From: Tetradesmus obliquus
Lineage: Eukaryota > Chlorophyta > Chlorophyceae > Sphaeropleales > Scenedesmaceae
NCBI GenBank assembly: GCA_030272155.1
Contig: CP126205.1
Location: 3,522,501 to 3,586,500 of the forward strand
Direction of reading: 5' to 3'
Length of the DNA: 64,000 nt
This document shows, piece by piece, positions 1 to 10,501 of this stretch; the first letter of the stretch is position 1; the number at the start of each line of letters is the position of its first letter. The translations under genes and the position numbers were made by a program. The notes beneath the pieces were generated by a model. The model did not search any database, was not told the DNA's origin, and saw only the letters and a list, made by a program, of their open reading frames with translations.

Positions 1-92
1 ACTGTGCACTTGCTCCATAAAAAGATCCATTGAGAGAATGAGGCAACCTGTTCCGCACTCACTCCACAGGTCTCTTGTACCAAGAAAGGTGC
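1..92 (-). mobile_element. LINE 3' end fragment, cut by window edge
   Basis: These bases match the reverse complement of the last part of the LINE 3' UTR seen in full at 16,497-17,286, including the 'tctcttgtaccaag' half of the 3' hairpin. The poly(T) end lies outside the window. The right junction runs straight into satellite at 'aaaggtgctt', the same junction found at 7,780 and 10,228, so this is one copy of a recurring composite block. Confidence 0.8.
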
Positions 93-340
93 TTGGTGGA
101 CATCGTGAAAGTATAAAGATTGTTATTACTCTTTGTAAAATGTTGATTTCTCAAAATTCAAGCCATACGAAAGTCCTGGCTGAAGGATGCGGGTTGGCAA
201 GGGTGCCGGTGCACCGCCACTGGAAAGTCACTGGTCGGCTAAAATTCCTACTGGTCGCTTTTCTCCCGTACGTTCCGTCACCAAGCATGTGCGGCCTTCA
301 CCTGCCTAGGACCGACATGCAAAGGTAAGCGGAGCGGCCT
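93..340. repeat. 312-bp satellite, partial unit
   Basis: This is the first block of the dominant satellite. The unit is 312 bp: the landmark 'tgcaaaggtaagc' recurs at 1,921, 2,233 and 2,545. Each unit has a GC-rich near-palindrome (ggtccggcgcgcgcaccgg) followed by an AT-rich stretch (taattattgttataactc) and a second GC-rich half. The short ORFs of 60-100 codons that recur in every unit are passive by-products: they break at each insertion and show no start or codon conservation. Confidence 0.9.
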
Positions 341-1522
341 GGCGTGATTGTGGCCAGTACAGATGGCAGCGATGGCAGCGGCAGCCGCAATGCAGGCAGC
401 AATTCTCAATCTCAGAGCCACGGCATCAGCGATGCAGAGGACAGCAGCAGCAGCAGCATGGGCAGTCAACGGGGTACAACTGGCGAGCCGGGCAGCTCAT
501 CATACGCTGCTAAGGCTGTGGCGTGTAGGTTTCTGGCAGCGCTGCGGCAGCAAATTCAGAGGGAGTGGGATAGGGTGGAAGTAGATGTTAGGATAGGTTG
601 TGGGATACCGTTTGCATGGCTGCAGGGAAGGTCGCCTGAGATCAAACTTGTTGACTTTGAGCAGAAGTGGGGAGCACTGTATAGGATGGGCGCAAATGGG
701 CGCATCAAGGTTCGGGCCAGCGCGGCTGGCATGTGAGGGATGGATTGGGCACGGGTCTACGAGGCGTGGTGGTGTGTTTTGACGGTTCGGGCGGGGGGTA
801 CAATGCATTCGTTGGAGTAGTGGCCGTCGTTCCTCGTTGTGATGTGTTGCAAAATAGTATGGCAAAGGCTAAGCTGATGGCCGGGATACGTTATGTATGC
901 ATGTGAGTGGGTAGCAGAGTACGTTATGTATGCGTGCGTGTGGGTAGCAGTGTACGAGGATGTGTGCAGCATGTGTGGATTAGTTTGTGTGTGTGTGGCT
1001 TTGTGTGCCTGAGGTGGTGTCATTTCCTACAGAATGCCACGTATCTCATAGGTGTATGTTCGGTCAGTAGCAGGATGTGCTTTGCATGAAGTGGAGAGTC
1101 AATGAATAGTCAGGTGGGGATTGTCTGTGTCGACAATCCGTCACCTATTAATAGGCGTCTTGTGTAGGTGTCGTAATGCTGCCTGTAAAGTGCAGCTTGT
1201 AGAGGTGTACAAGTCACCATGCAGTGATAGCTGACAGTTACGCCATGGACAGATTTTGTTTCAAGGGCCAGTCACGGTATGTCACACATCACAGGACGTC
1301 ATTGCGCGGCTGTGATTTTAGTGGAGTCTGGGCACTCGGTCAGGTCCTGGATGCCTTTCGGGGCTGCTCCGCAAGGGGCTGTCTGCATGATCGTGTGACA
1401 GCGTCTCTTGGTACAAGAGACCTGTGGAGTGAGTGCGGAACAGGTTGCCTCACTCTCTCAATGGATCTTTTTATGGAGCAAGTGCACAGTTATTTAGGTC
1501 CGCCCTTGTAACGTTCTTGCTT

Positions 1523-1558
<36 letters not shown>
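341..1558 (+). mobile_element. 5'-truncated LINE, poly(A) tail, target-site duplication
   Basis: The copy starts inside ORF2 and contains the last ~130 ORF2 codons (344-736, stop TGA), the whole ~790-bp 3' UTR, and a 35-A tail at 1,524-1,558. The satellite bases 'aagcggagcggcct' occur both just before it (327-340) and just after the tail (to 1,570), giving a 14-bp target-site duplication. A 5' truncation, an A tail and a short duplication are the hallmarks of target-primed reverse transcription. Confidence 0.9.
344..736 (+). pseudogene. LINE ORF2 C-terminal fragment
   Basis: About 130 codons match the extreme C-terminus of the ORF2 fragment at 15,043-16,496 and end at the same stop. The shared C-terminal stretch includes FAWLQGRSPEIKLVDFEQ. 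Reverse transcriptase and endonuclease regions are missing because the copy is 5'-truncated, so it cannot be functional. Confidence 0.8.
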
Positions 1559-1559
<1 letters not shown>

Positions 1560-2955
1560 CGGAGCGGCCTTCGAATTGTCGCTGCGGTCGAATTTTCGGT
1601 CCGGCGCGCGCACCGGCCCATTTTGGAAAGGTGCTTGGTGGACATCGTGAAAGTAAAATTATTGTTATAACTCTTTGTAAAATGTTGATATCTCAAAATT
1701 TAAGCCATACGAAAGTCCTGGCTTTTTTTTTTTGAAGCAAGAACGTTACTGCTTTCTTTATTTTATTGTTCGAAAGTCCTGGCTGAAGGATGCGGGTTGG
1801 CAAGGGTGCCGGTGCACCGCCACTGGAAAGTCACTGGTCGGCTAAAATTCCTACTGGTCGCTTTTCTCCCGTACGTTCCGTCACCAAGCATGTGCGGCCT
1901 TCACCTGCCTAGGACCGACATGCAAAGGTAAGCTGAGCGGCCTTCGAATTGTCGCTGCGGTCGAATTTTCGGTCCGGCGCGCGCACCGGCCCATTTTGGA
2001 AAGGTGCTTGGAGGACATCGTGAAAATATAATTATTGTTATAACTCTTTGTAAAATGTTGATTACTCAAAATTCAAGCCATACGAAAGTCCTGGCTGAAG
2101 GATGCGGGTTGGCAAGGGTGCCGGGGCACCGCCACTGGAAAGTCACTGGTCGGCTAAAAATCCTACTGGTCGCTTTTCTCCCGTGCGTTCCGTCACCAAG
2201 CATGTGCGGCCTTCACCTGCCTAGGACCGACATGCAAAGGTAAGCGGAGCGGCCTTCGAATTGTCGCTGCGGTCGAATTTTCGGTCCGGCGCGCGCACCG
2301 GCCCATTTTGGAAAGGTGCTTGGTGGACATCGTGAAAGTATAATTATTGTTATTACTCTTTGTAAAATGTTGATTACTCAAAATTCAAGCCATACGAAAG
2401 TCCTGGCTGAAGGATGCGGGTTGGCAAGGGTGCCGGTGCACCGCCACTGGAAAGTCACTGGTCGGCTAAAAATCCTACTGGTCGCTTTTCTCCCGTACGT
2501 TCCGTCACCAAGCATGTGCGGCCTTCACCTGCCTAGGACCGACATGCAAAGGTAAGCGGAGCGGCCTTCGAATTGTCGCTGCGGTCGAATTTTCGGTCCG
2601 GCGCGCGCACCGGCCCATTTTGGACAGGTGCTTGGTGGACATCGTGAAAGTATAATTATTGTTATAACTCTTTGTAAAATGTTGATTACTCAAAATTCAA
2701 GCCATACGAAAGTCCTAGCTTTTTTTTATTGTTCGAAAGTCCTGGCTGAAGGATGCGGGTTGGCAAGGGTGCCGGTGCACCGCCACTGGAAGGTGCCGGT
2801 GCACCGCCACTGGAAAGTCACTGGTCGGCTAAAATTCCTACTGGTCGCTTTTCTCCCGTACGTTCCGTCACCAAGCATGTGCGGCCTTCACCTGCCTAGG
2901 ACCGACATGCAAAGGTAAGCGGAGCGGCCTTCAAATTGTCGCTGCGGTCGAATTT
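1559..2955. repeat. 312-bp satellite, about four units with two tiny LINE-tip insertions
   Basis: Four head-to-tail units run here with 312-bp spacing. One LINE-tip insertion at about 1,723-1,770 (T run, gaagcaagaacgttac, then a T-rich stretch) is flanked by the duplication 'cgaaagtcctggct'. A second insertion at about 2,720-2,736 is a T run plus a few bases at the same target. At about 2,786-2,812 a 26-bp piece (ggtgccggtgcaccgccact...) is directly duplicated. The same block recurs at 10,512-11,592 and 12,308-12,916. Confidence 0.9.
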
Positions 2956-3275
2956 TCGGTCCAGTCACGGTCTGTCACACATCACAGGACGTCATTGCGC
3001 GACTGCGGAACAGGTTGCCTCACTCTCTCAATGGATCTTTTTATGGAGCAAGTGCACAGTTATTTAGGTCAGCCCTTGTAACGTTCTTGCTTCAAAAAAA
3101 AAAAAAAAAAAAAATTGCGCGACTGCGATTTTTTTTTTTTTTTTTTTTTTTTTGAAGCAAGAACGTTACAAGGGCTGACCTAAATAACTGTGCACTTGCT
3201 CCATAAAAAGATCCATTGAGAGAGTGAGGCAACCTGTTCCGCACTCACTCCACAGGTCTCTTGTACCAAGAGACG

Positions 3276-3311
<36 letters not shown>

Positions 3312-3958
3312 AAGCAAGAACGTTACAAGGGCGGACCTAAATAACCGTGCACTTGCTCCATAAAAAGATCCATTGAGAGAATGAGGCAACCTGTTCCGCA
3401 CTCACTCCACAGGTCTCTTGTACCAAGAGACGCTGTCACACGATCATGCAGACAGCCCCTTGCGGAGCAGCCCCGAAAGGCATCCAGGACCTGACCGAGT
3501 GCCCAGACTCCACTAAAATCACAGTCGCGCAATGACGTCCTGTGATGTGTGACAGACCGTGACTGGCCCTTGAAACAAAAACTGTCAGCATAGTGGAACT
3601 GTTATCTATCGCTGCATGGTGACTTGCACACCTCTAAAAGCTGCACTTTACAGGCAGCATTACGACACCTACACAAGACGCCTATTAATAGGTGACGGAT
3701 TGTCGACACAGACAATCCCCACCTGACTATTCATAGACTCTCCACTTCATGCAAAGCACATCCTGCTACTGACCGAACATACACCTATGAGATATGTGGC
3801 ATTCTGTAGGAAATGACACCACCTCAGGCACACAAAGCCACACACACACAAACTAATCCACACGGACGTCATTGCGCGACTGTGATTTTAGTGGAGTCTG
3901 GGCACTCGGTCAGGTCCTGGATGCCTTTCGGGGCTGCTCCGCACGGGGCTGTCTGCAT

Positions 3959-6169
3959 TTTTTTTTTTTTTTTTTTTTTTTTGAAGCAAGAACGTTACAA
4001 GGGCGGACCTAAATAACCGTGCACTTGCTCCATAAAAAGATCCATTGAGAGAATGAGGCAACCTGTTCCGCACTCACTCCACAGGTCTCTTGTACCAAGA
4101 GACGCTGTCACACGATCATGCAGACAGCCCCTTGCGGAGCAGCCCCGAAAGGCATCCAGGACCTGACCGAGTGCCCAGACTCCACTAAAATCACAGTCGC
4201 GCAATGACGTCCTGTGATGTGTGACAGACCGTGACTGGCCCTTGAAACAAAAACTGTCAGCATAGTGGAACTGTTATCTATCGCTGCATGGTGACTTGCA
4301 CACCTCTAAAAGCTGCACTTTACAGGCAGCATTACGACACCTACACAAGACGCCTATTAATAGGTGACGGATTGTCGACACAGACAATCCCCACCTGACT
4401 ATTCATAGACTCTCCACTTCATGCAAAGCACATCCTGCTACTGACCGAACATACACCTATGAGATATGTGGCATTCTGTAGGAAATGACACCACCTCAGG
4501 CACACAAAGCCACACACACACAAACTAATCCACACATGCTGCACACATCCTCGTACACTGCTACCCACACGCACGCATACATAACGTACTCTGCTACCCA
4601 CTCACATGCATACATAACGTATCCCGGCCATCAACTTAGCCTTTGCCATACTATTTTGCAACACATCACAACGAGGAACGACGGCCACTACTCCAACGAA
4701 TGCATTGTACACCCCGCCCGAACCGTCAAAACAGACCACCACGCCTCGTAGACCCGTGCCCAATCCATCCCTCACATGCCAGCCGCGCTGGCCCGAACCT
4801 TGATGCGCCCATTTGCGCCCATCCTATACAGTGCTCCCCACTTCTGCTCAAAGTCAACAAGTTTGATCTCAGGCGACCTTCCCTGCAGCCATGCAAACGG
4901 TATCCCACAACCTATCCTAACATCTACTTCCACCCTATCCCACTCCCTCTGAATTTGCTGCCGCAGCTCTGCCAGAAACCTACACGCCACAGCCTTAGCA
5001 GCGTATGATGAGCTGCCCGGCTCGCCAGTTGTACCCCGTTGACTGCCCATGCTGCTGCTGTTGCTGCTGCTGTCCTCTGCATCGCTGATGCCGTGGCTCA
5101 GAGATTGAGAATTGCTGCCTGCATTGCGGCTGCCGCTGCCATCGCTGCCATCTGCACTGGCCACAATCACGCCAGCCCTGATGCTGCTGCAGCGCACCAC
5201 CCAAATGGACTCCAGCAGCAGCAGACGCAGCTGCGTCCACATCTGCTGCTGCCCTGCTGGCGGGGCCCACACACTGAAGTCATCCAGCAGCAGCAGACGG
5301 CTGTTATTAACAGGGACCACTGCTCCGGGCTGCACACGCTGCCACACCTGTTGCGCGTACCACTGCCACGCTGCTGCAGCTACAGGGCACTCCACTAACA
5401 AGTGGGTGAGGGTCTCCAGTTGCTGCGGCTGCTGGCACTGCTGTGCTGGGCAGGTAAAGTGAGCCGGCGCGTGTCTGCTGGATGCCAGCATGCGCCGTGC
5501 GCCTACCTTCACTCCTGCATGCAGAAGCCGCCAGCCAAACACTCGCAGCCGCCTCGGCAGCTGGGTGTCTTTTAGCCGCTGATAACTCGCCACCCAGCGG
5601 TGCTGCATGGCATTGGCAGCACCCATGGAGTGAGTGATCGGGTCCAGTAGATCATTGTGTGCTGGGCAGCTGATGCGCTGCTGTTGCTGCTCCTGTTGCT
5701 GCCGTTGAGCCGTGACTACTGCTGCTGCTGTTGCCGCGCGCTGTCTTGGCAGCTCCCGCTCCCTGGACGGATCCATCCAGGACGCATGGTAAGCCGCCAT
5801 CATAGCTGCGTCGCTAAACCGCTGGCTGCCACTGCTGCTGCTGCTACGATTGCCAGGCGCCTCGCTATTTTGCTGCATTTGCTGGAAGGACCGTTTCTGA
5901 GCTGCCTCCATCTCCTGCAAGCCGTCCTGTGGCGCCTCAGCACCCAGGCGGTTGCGCCACAGGCGCGGGCGCATGCCGACACCTGATAGCCATCCCTCTT
6001 TGCACTGCCGACTGCATTGCTCCTGCAGCAGCCTGCATGTTGCCACCTTTGGCGTGAACTGCAGCAAGCTGACCGCAAACCCCATCCCCCATACACTAGG
6101 ATCTACGCGAATGTCTGCCCAAGCCCCCACCAGGTACCATGACGGCGTGCTTCGCGATTGCTGCTGCTG
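3959..6169 (-). mobile_element. LINE copy of 2.2 kb nested in another LINE
   Basis: This is one of the two longest LINE copies. On the minus strand it runs from a Gln-rich stretch of ORF2 (right end) through the stop, the 3' UTR, and a T run on the plus strand at 3,958-3,982. The duplication 'ggctgtctgcat' flanks it at 3,947-3,958 and 6,170-6,181. The host is a plus-strand LINE 3' UTR that resumes at 6,170 and ends in its own poly(A) at 6,318-6,346. Confidence 0.88.
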
Positions 6170-6181
6170 GGCTGTCTGCAT
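4772..6181 (-). pseudogene. LINE ORF2 C-terminal region, zinc-knuckle-like motif
   Basis: A 469-codon open frame; the first four codons belong to the flanking element, so the LINE part is about 465 aa. It shows RRLRVFGWRLLHAGVKVGAR, then a CX4C pair (CPAQQC) and ETLTHLLVECPVAAAAWQW with HX4C. This resembles the zinc-binding region found downstream of reverse transcriptase in plant-type LINE ORF2 proteins (zf-RVT type). It lacks the APE endonuclease and RT domains and so cannot retrotranspose alone. Poly-Gln and poly-Ser tracts match the host style. The frame is uninterrupted, which suggests recent insertion. Confidence 0.75.
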
Positions 6182-6316
6182 GATCGTGTGACAGCGTCTC
6201 TTGGTACAAGAGACCTGTGGAGTGAGTGCGGAACAGGTTGCCTCATTCTCTCAATGGATCTTTTTATGGAGCAAGTGCACGGTTATTTAGGTCCGCCCTT
6301 GTAACGTTCTTGCTTC

Positions 6317-6347
<31 letters not shown>

Positions 6348-7046
6348 AATCCACACATGCTGCACACATCCTCGTACACTGCTACCCACACGCACGCATA
6401 CATAACGTACTCTGCTACCCACTCACATGCATACATAACGTATCCCGGCCATCAACTTAGCCTTTGCCATACTATTTTGCAACACATCACAACGAGGAAC
6501 GACGGCCACTACTCCAACGAATGCATTGTACACCCCGCCCGAACCGTCAAAACAGACCACCACGCCTCGTAGACCCGTGCCCAATCCATCCCTCACATGC
6601 CAGCCGCGCTGGCCCGAACCTTGATGCGCCCATTTGCGCCCATCCTATACAGTGCTCCCCACTTCTGCTCAAAGTCAACAAGTTTGATCTCAGGCGACCT
6701 TCCCTGCAGCCATGCAAACGGTATCCCACAACCTATGCGACTGCGATTTTAGTGGAGTCTGGGCACTCGGTCAGGTCCTGGATGCCTTTCGGGGCTGCTC
6801 CGCAAGGGGCTGTCTGCATGATCGTGTGACAGCGTCTCTTGGTACAAGAGACCTGTGGAGTGAGTGCGGAACAGGTTGCCTCACTCTCTCAATGGATCTT
6901 TTTATGGAGCAAGTGCACAGTTATTTAGGTCAGCCCTTGTAACGTTCTTGCTTCCAAAAAAAAAAAAAAAAAAAAAATTGCGCGACTGTGATTTTTTTTT
7001 GTTTGAAGCAAGAACGTTACAAGGGCTAACCAAAATAACTGTGCAC

Positions 7047-7639
7047 TGGCTGAAGGATGCGGGTTGGCAAGGGTGCCGGTGCACCGCCACAGGAAAGTCA
7101 CTGGTCGGCTAAAATTCCTACTGGTCGTTTTTCTCCCGTACGTTCCATCACCAAGCATGTGAGGCCTTCAATTGCTTAGGACCGACATGCAAAGGTAAGT
7201 GGAACGGCCTTCGAATTGTCGCTGCGGTCGAATTTGTGGTCCGGCGCGCGCACCGGCCCATTTTGGAAAGGTGCTTGGTGGACATCGCAAGTGCACAGTT
7301 ATTTAGGTCAACCCTTGTAACGTTCTTGCTTCAAAAAAAAAAAGTATAATTATTGTTATAACTCTTTGTAAAATGTTGATTTCTCAAAATTCAAGCCATA
7401 CGAAAGTCCTGGCTGAAGGATGCGGGATGGCAAGGGTGCCGGTGCACCGCCACTGGAAAGTCACTGGTCGGCTAAAAATCCTACTGGTCGCTTTTCTCCC
7501 GTGCGTTCCGTCACCAAGCATGTGCGGCCTTCACCTGCCTAGGACCGACATGCAAAGGTAAGCGGAGCGGCCTTCGAATTGTTGCTGCGGTCGAATTTTC
7601 GGTCCGGCGCGCGCACCGGCCCATTTTGGAAAGGTGCTT
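7047..7639. repeat. 312-bp satellite with a short LINE 3' insertion
   Basis: Almost two units. A short plus LINE 3' tip with an A run lies at about 7,289-7,344. It reads ggtcaaccc where other copies have ggtcagccc or ggtccgccc. Variant satellite bases (tcaattgcttagg) mark a diverged unit at 7,150-7,180 that recurs at about 9,230, 13,690, 23,850 and 24,850. Confidence 0.85.
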
Positions 7640-7780
7640 TTTTTTTTTTTTTTTTTTTATTTTGAAGCAAGAACGTTACAAGGGCGGACCTAAATAACTG
7701 TGCACTTGCTCCATAAAAAGATCCATTGAGAGAATGAGGCAACCTGTTCCGCACTCACTCCACAGGTCTCTTGTACCAAG
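7640..7780 (-). mobile_element. Short LINE 3' end with target-site duplication
   Basis: A T run followed by the reverse complement of the last ~115 bp of the LINE, ending in 'gtaccaag'. The satellite bases 'aaggtgctt' occur on both sides (7,631-7,639 and from 7,781). The same insertion with identical ends occurs at 10,085-10,228, so the composite was copied after insertion. Confidence 0.88.
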
Positions 7781-8114
7781 AAAGGTGCTTGGTGGACATC
7801 GTGAAAGTATAAAGATTGTTATTACTCTTTGTAAAATGTTGATTTCTCAAAATTCAAGCCATACGAAAGTCCTGGCTGAAGGATGCGGGTTGGCAAGGGT
7901 GCCGGTGCACCGCCACTGGAAAGTCACTGGTCGGCTAAAATTCCTACTGGTCGCTTTTCTCCCGTACGTTCCGTCACCAAGCATGTGCGGCCTTCACCTG
8001 CCTAGGACCGACATGCAAAGGTAAGCGGAGCGGCCTTCGAATTGTCGCTGCGGTCGAATTTTCGGTCCGGCGCGCGCACCGGCCCATTTTGGAAAGGTGC
8101 TTGGTGGACATCGT
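7781..8114. repeat. 312-bp satellite unit
   Basis: One full unit and a little more, intact between two LINE insertions. Confidence 0.88.
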
Positions 8115-8224
8115 TTTTTTTTTTTTTTTTTTTTTTTTTTTTGAAGCAAGAACGTTACAAGGGCTGACCTAAATAACTGTGCACTTGCTCCATAAAAAGA
8201 TCCATTGAGAGAGTGAGGCAACCT
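8115..8224 (-). mobile_element. Very short LINE 3' end with target-site duplication
   Basis: A T run and about 80 bp of LINE 3' end. The duplication 'ttggtggacatcgt' ends at 8,114 and restarts at 8,226. Confidence 0.88.
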
Positions 8225-8341
8225 CTTGGTGGACATCGTGGAAGTATAATTATTGTTATAACTCTTTGTAAAATGTTGATTACTCAAAATTCAAGCCATA
8301 CGAAAGTCCTAGCTTTTTTTTATTGTTCGAAAGTCCTGGCT
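8225..8341. repeat. Satellite fragment
   Basis: Part of a 312-bp unit carrying the small T-run insertion between two copies of cgaaagtcct(a/g)gct. Confidence 0.8.
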
Positions 8342-8830
8342 TTTTTTTTTTTTTTTTTTTTTTTTTTTGGAAGCAAGAACGTTACAAGGGCTGACCTAAA
8401 TAACTGTGCACTTGCTCCATAAAAAGATCCATTGAGAGAGTGAGGCAACCTGTTCCGCACTCACTCCACAGGTCTCTTGTACCAAGAGACGCTGTCACAC
8501 GATCATGCAGACAGCCCCTTGCGGAGCAGCCCCCCGAAAGTCCTGGCTGAAGGATGCGGGTTGGCAAGGGTGCCGGTGCACCGCCACTGGAAAGTCACTG
8601 GTCTTCAAAAAAAAAAAAATGATTTTAGTGGAGTCTGGGCACTCGGTCAGGTCCTGGATGCCTTTCGGGGCTGCTCCGCAAGGGGCTGTCTGCATGATCG
8701 TGTGACAGCGTCTCTTGGTACAAGAGACCTGTGGAGTGAGTGCGGAACAGGTTGCCTCATTCTCTCAATGGATCTTTTTATGGAGCAAGTGCACGGTTAT
8801 TTAGGTCCGCCCTTGTAACGTTCTTGCTTC

Positions 8831-8859
<29 letters not shown>
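8342..8859. mobile_element. LINE pair: minus copy, satellite scrap, plus copy
   Basis: A minus copy at 8,342-8,534 has the duplication 'cgaaagtcctggct' at 8,328-8,341 and 8,535-8,548. A satellite scrap of about 55 bp follows. Then a plus copy at 8,604-8,859 has an A tail at 8,831-8,859 and the duplication 'gtcactggtc' on both sides. The plus copy is odd: its left end is 'ttc' plus 13 A, which looks like a LINE 3' tip, joined directly to an internal 3' UTR site (gattttagtgg). Confidence 0.82.
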
Positions 8860-8862
<3 letters not shown>

Positions 8863-9329
8863 ACTGGTCGGCTAAAATTCCTACTGGTCGCTTTTCTCCC
8901 GTACGTTCCGTCACCAAGCATGTGAGGCCTTCATTTGCTTAGGACCGACATGCAAAGGTAAGCGGAGCGGCCTTCGAATTGTCGCTGCGGTCGAATTTTC
9001 GGTCCAGTCACGGTCTGTCACACATCACAGGACGTCATTGCGCGACTGTGATTTTTTTTGTTTGAAGCAAGAACGTTACAAGGGCTAACCAAAATAACTG
9101 TGCACTGGCTGAAGGATGCGGGTTGGCAAGGGTGCCGGTGCACCGCCACTGGAAAGTCACTGGTCGGCTAAAATTCCTACTGGTCGTTTTTCTCCCGTAC
9201 GTTCCATCACCAAGCATGTGAGGCCTTCAATTGCTTAGGACCGACATGCAAAGGTAAGCGGAGCGGCCTTCGAATTGTCGCTGCGGTCGAATTTGTGGTC
9301 CGTGTAACGTTCTTGTAACGTTCTTGCTT

Positions 9330-9369
<40 letters not shown>

Positions 9370-10084
9370 TGGTCCGGCGCGCGCACCGGCCCATTTTGGA
9401 AAGGTGCTTGGTGGATATCGCAAGTGCAAAGTTATTTAGGTCAGCCCTTGTAACGTTCTTGCTTCAAAAAAAAAAAAAGTATAATTATTGTTATAACTCT
9501 TTGTAAAATGTTGATATCTCAAAATTCAAGCCATACGAAAGTCCTGGCTGAAGGATGCGGGTTGGCAAGGGTGCCGGTGCACCGCCACTGGAAAGTCACT
9601 GGTCGGCTAAAAATCCTACTGGTCGCTTTTCTCCCGTGCGTTCCGTCACCAAGCATGTGCGGCCTTCACCTGCCTAGGACCGGCATGCAAAGGTAAGCGG
9701 AGCGGCCTTCGAATTGTCGCTGCGGTCGAATTTTCGGTCCGGCGCGCGCACCGGCCCATTTTGGAAAGGTGCTTGGTGGACATCGTGAAAGTATAATTAT
9801 TGTTATAACTCTTTGTAAAATGTTGATTTCTCAAAATTCAAGCCATACGAAAGTCCTGGCTGAAGGATGCGGGATGGCAAGGGTGCCGGTGCACCGCCAC
9901 TGGAAAGTCACTGGTCGGCTAAAAATCCTACTGGTCGCTTTTCTCCCGTGCGTTCCGTCACCAAGCATGTGCGGCCTTCACCTGCCTAGGACCGACATGC
10001 AAAGGTAAGCGGAGCGGCCTTCGAATTGTTGCTGCGGTCGAATTTTCGGTCCGGCGCGCGCACCGGCCCATTTTGGAAAGGTGC
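8860..10084. repeat. 312-bp satellite with several LINE tips
   Basis: About three units. Short LINE pieces interrupt them at about 9,005-9,107 (3' UTR fragment plus a minus tip), 9,303-9,365 (a duplicated 'gtaacgttctt' and a 36-A run) and 9,421-9,478 (plus tip). The same series of pieces in the same order recurs at about 23,530-24,030. Confidence 0.85.
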
Positions 10085-10228
10085 TTTTTTTTTTTTTTTT
10101 TTTTTTATTTTGAAGCAAGAACGTTACAAGGGCGGACCTAAATAACTGTGCACTTGCTCCATAAAAAGATCCATTGAGAGAATGAGGCAACCTGTTCCGC
10201 ACTCACTCCACAGGTCTCTTGTACCAAG
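10085..10228 (-). mobile_element. Short LINE 3' end, duplicate of the 7,640 insertion
   Basis: Same ends, same T run with an A interruption and same satellite flank 'aaaggtgctt' as 7,640-7,780. Confidence 0.88.
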
Positions 10229-10464
10229 AAAGGTGCTTGGTGGACATCGTGAAAGTATAAAGATTGTTATTACTCTTTGTAAAATGTTGATTTCTCAAAA
10301 TTCAAGCCATACGAAAGTCCTGGCTGAAGGATGCGGGTTGGCAAGGGTGCCGGTGCACCGCCACTGGAAAGTCACTGGTCGGCTAAAATTCCTACTGGTC
10401 GCTTTTCTCCCGTACGTTCCGTCACCAAGCATGTGCGGCCTTCACCTGCCTAGGACCGACATGC

Positions 10465-10501
<37 letters not shown>

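Larger units (their letters stand above)
2956..7046. mobile_element. Nested LINE cluster
   Basis: This is a pile of at least six LINE copies in both orientations with no satellite inside. In order it holds a plus copy with an internal junction and an A tail (3,095-3,114), minus copies headed by T runs at 3,129-3,153 and 3,277-3,310, a plus copy split as 3,866-3,957 and 6,170-6,346, a 2.2-kb minus copy nested inside that, a minus piece at 6,346-6,735, and a plus 3' end with a tail at 6,955-6,977. Duplications such as 'actaatccacac' (about 3,850 and 6,346) and 'gcgactgcgatttt' (about 3,117 and 6,736) show that each arrived as a separate insertion. Confidence 0.8.

Noticed and set aside
3959..6346. 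Head-to-head minus/plus LINE pair as a palindromic or dual-strand insertion product
   Set aside because: The plus half resumes a copy begun at 3,866-3,957, and target-site duplications bracket the minus copy, so simple nesting explains it.
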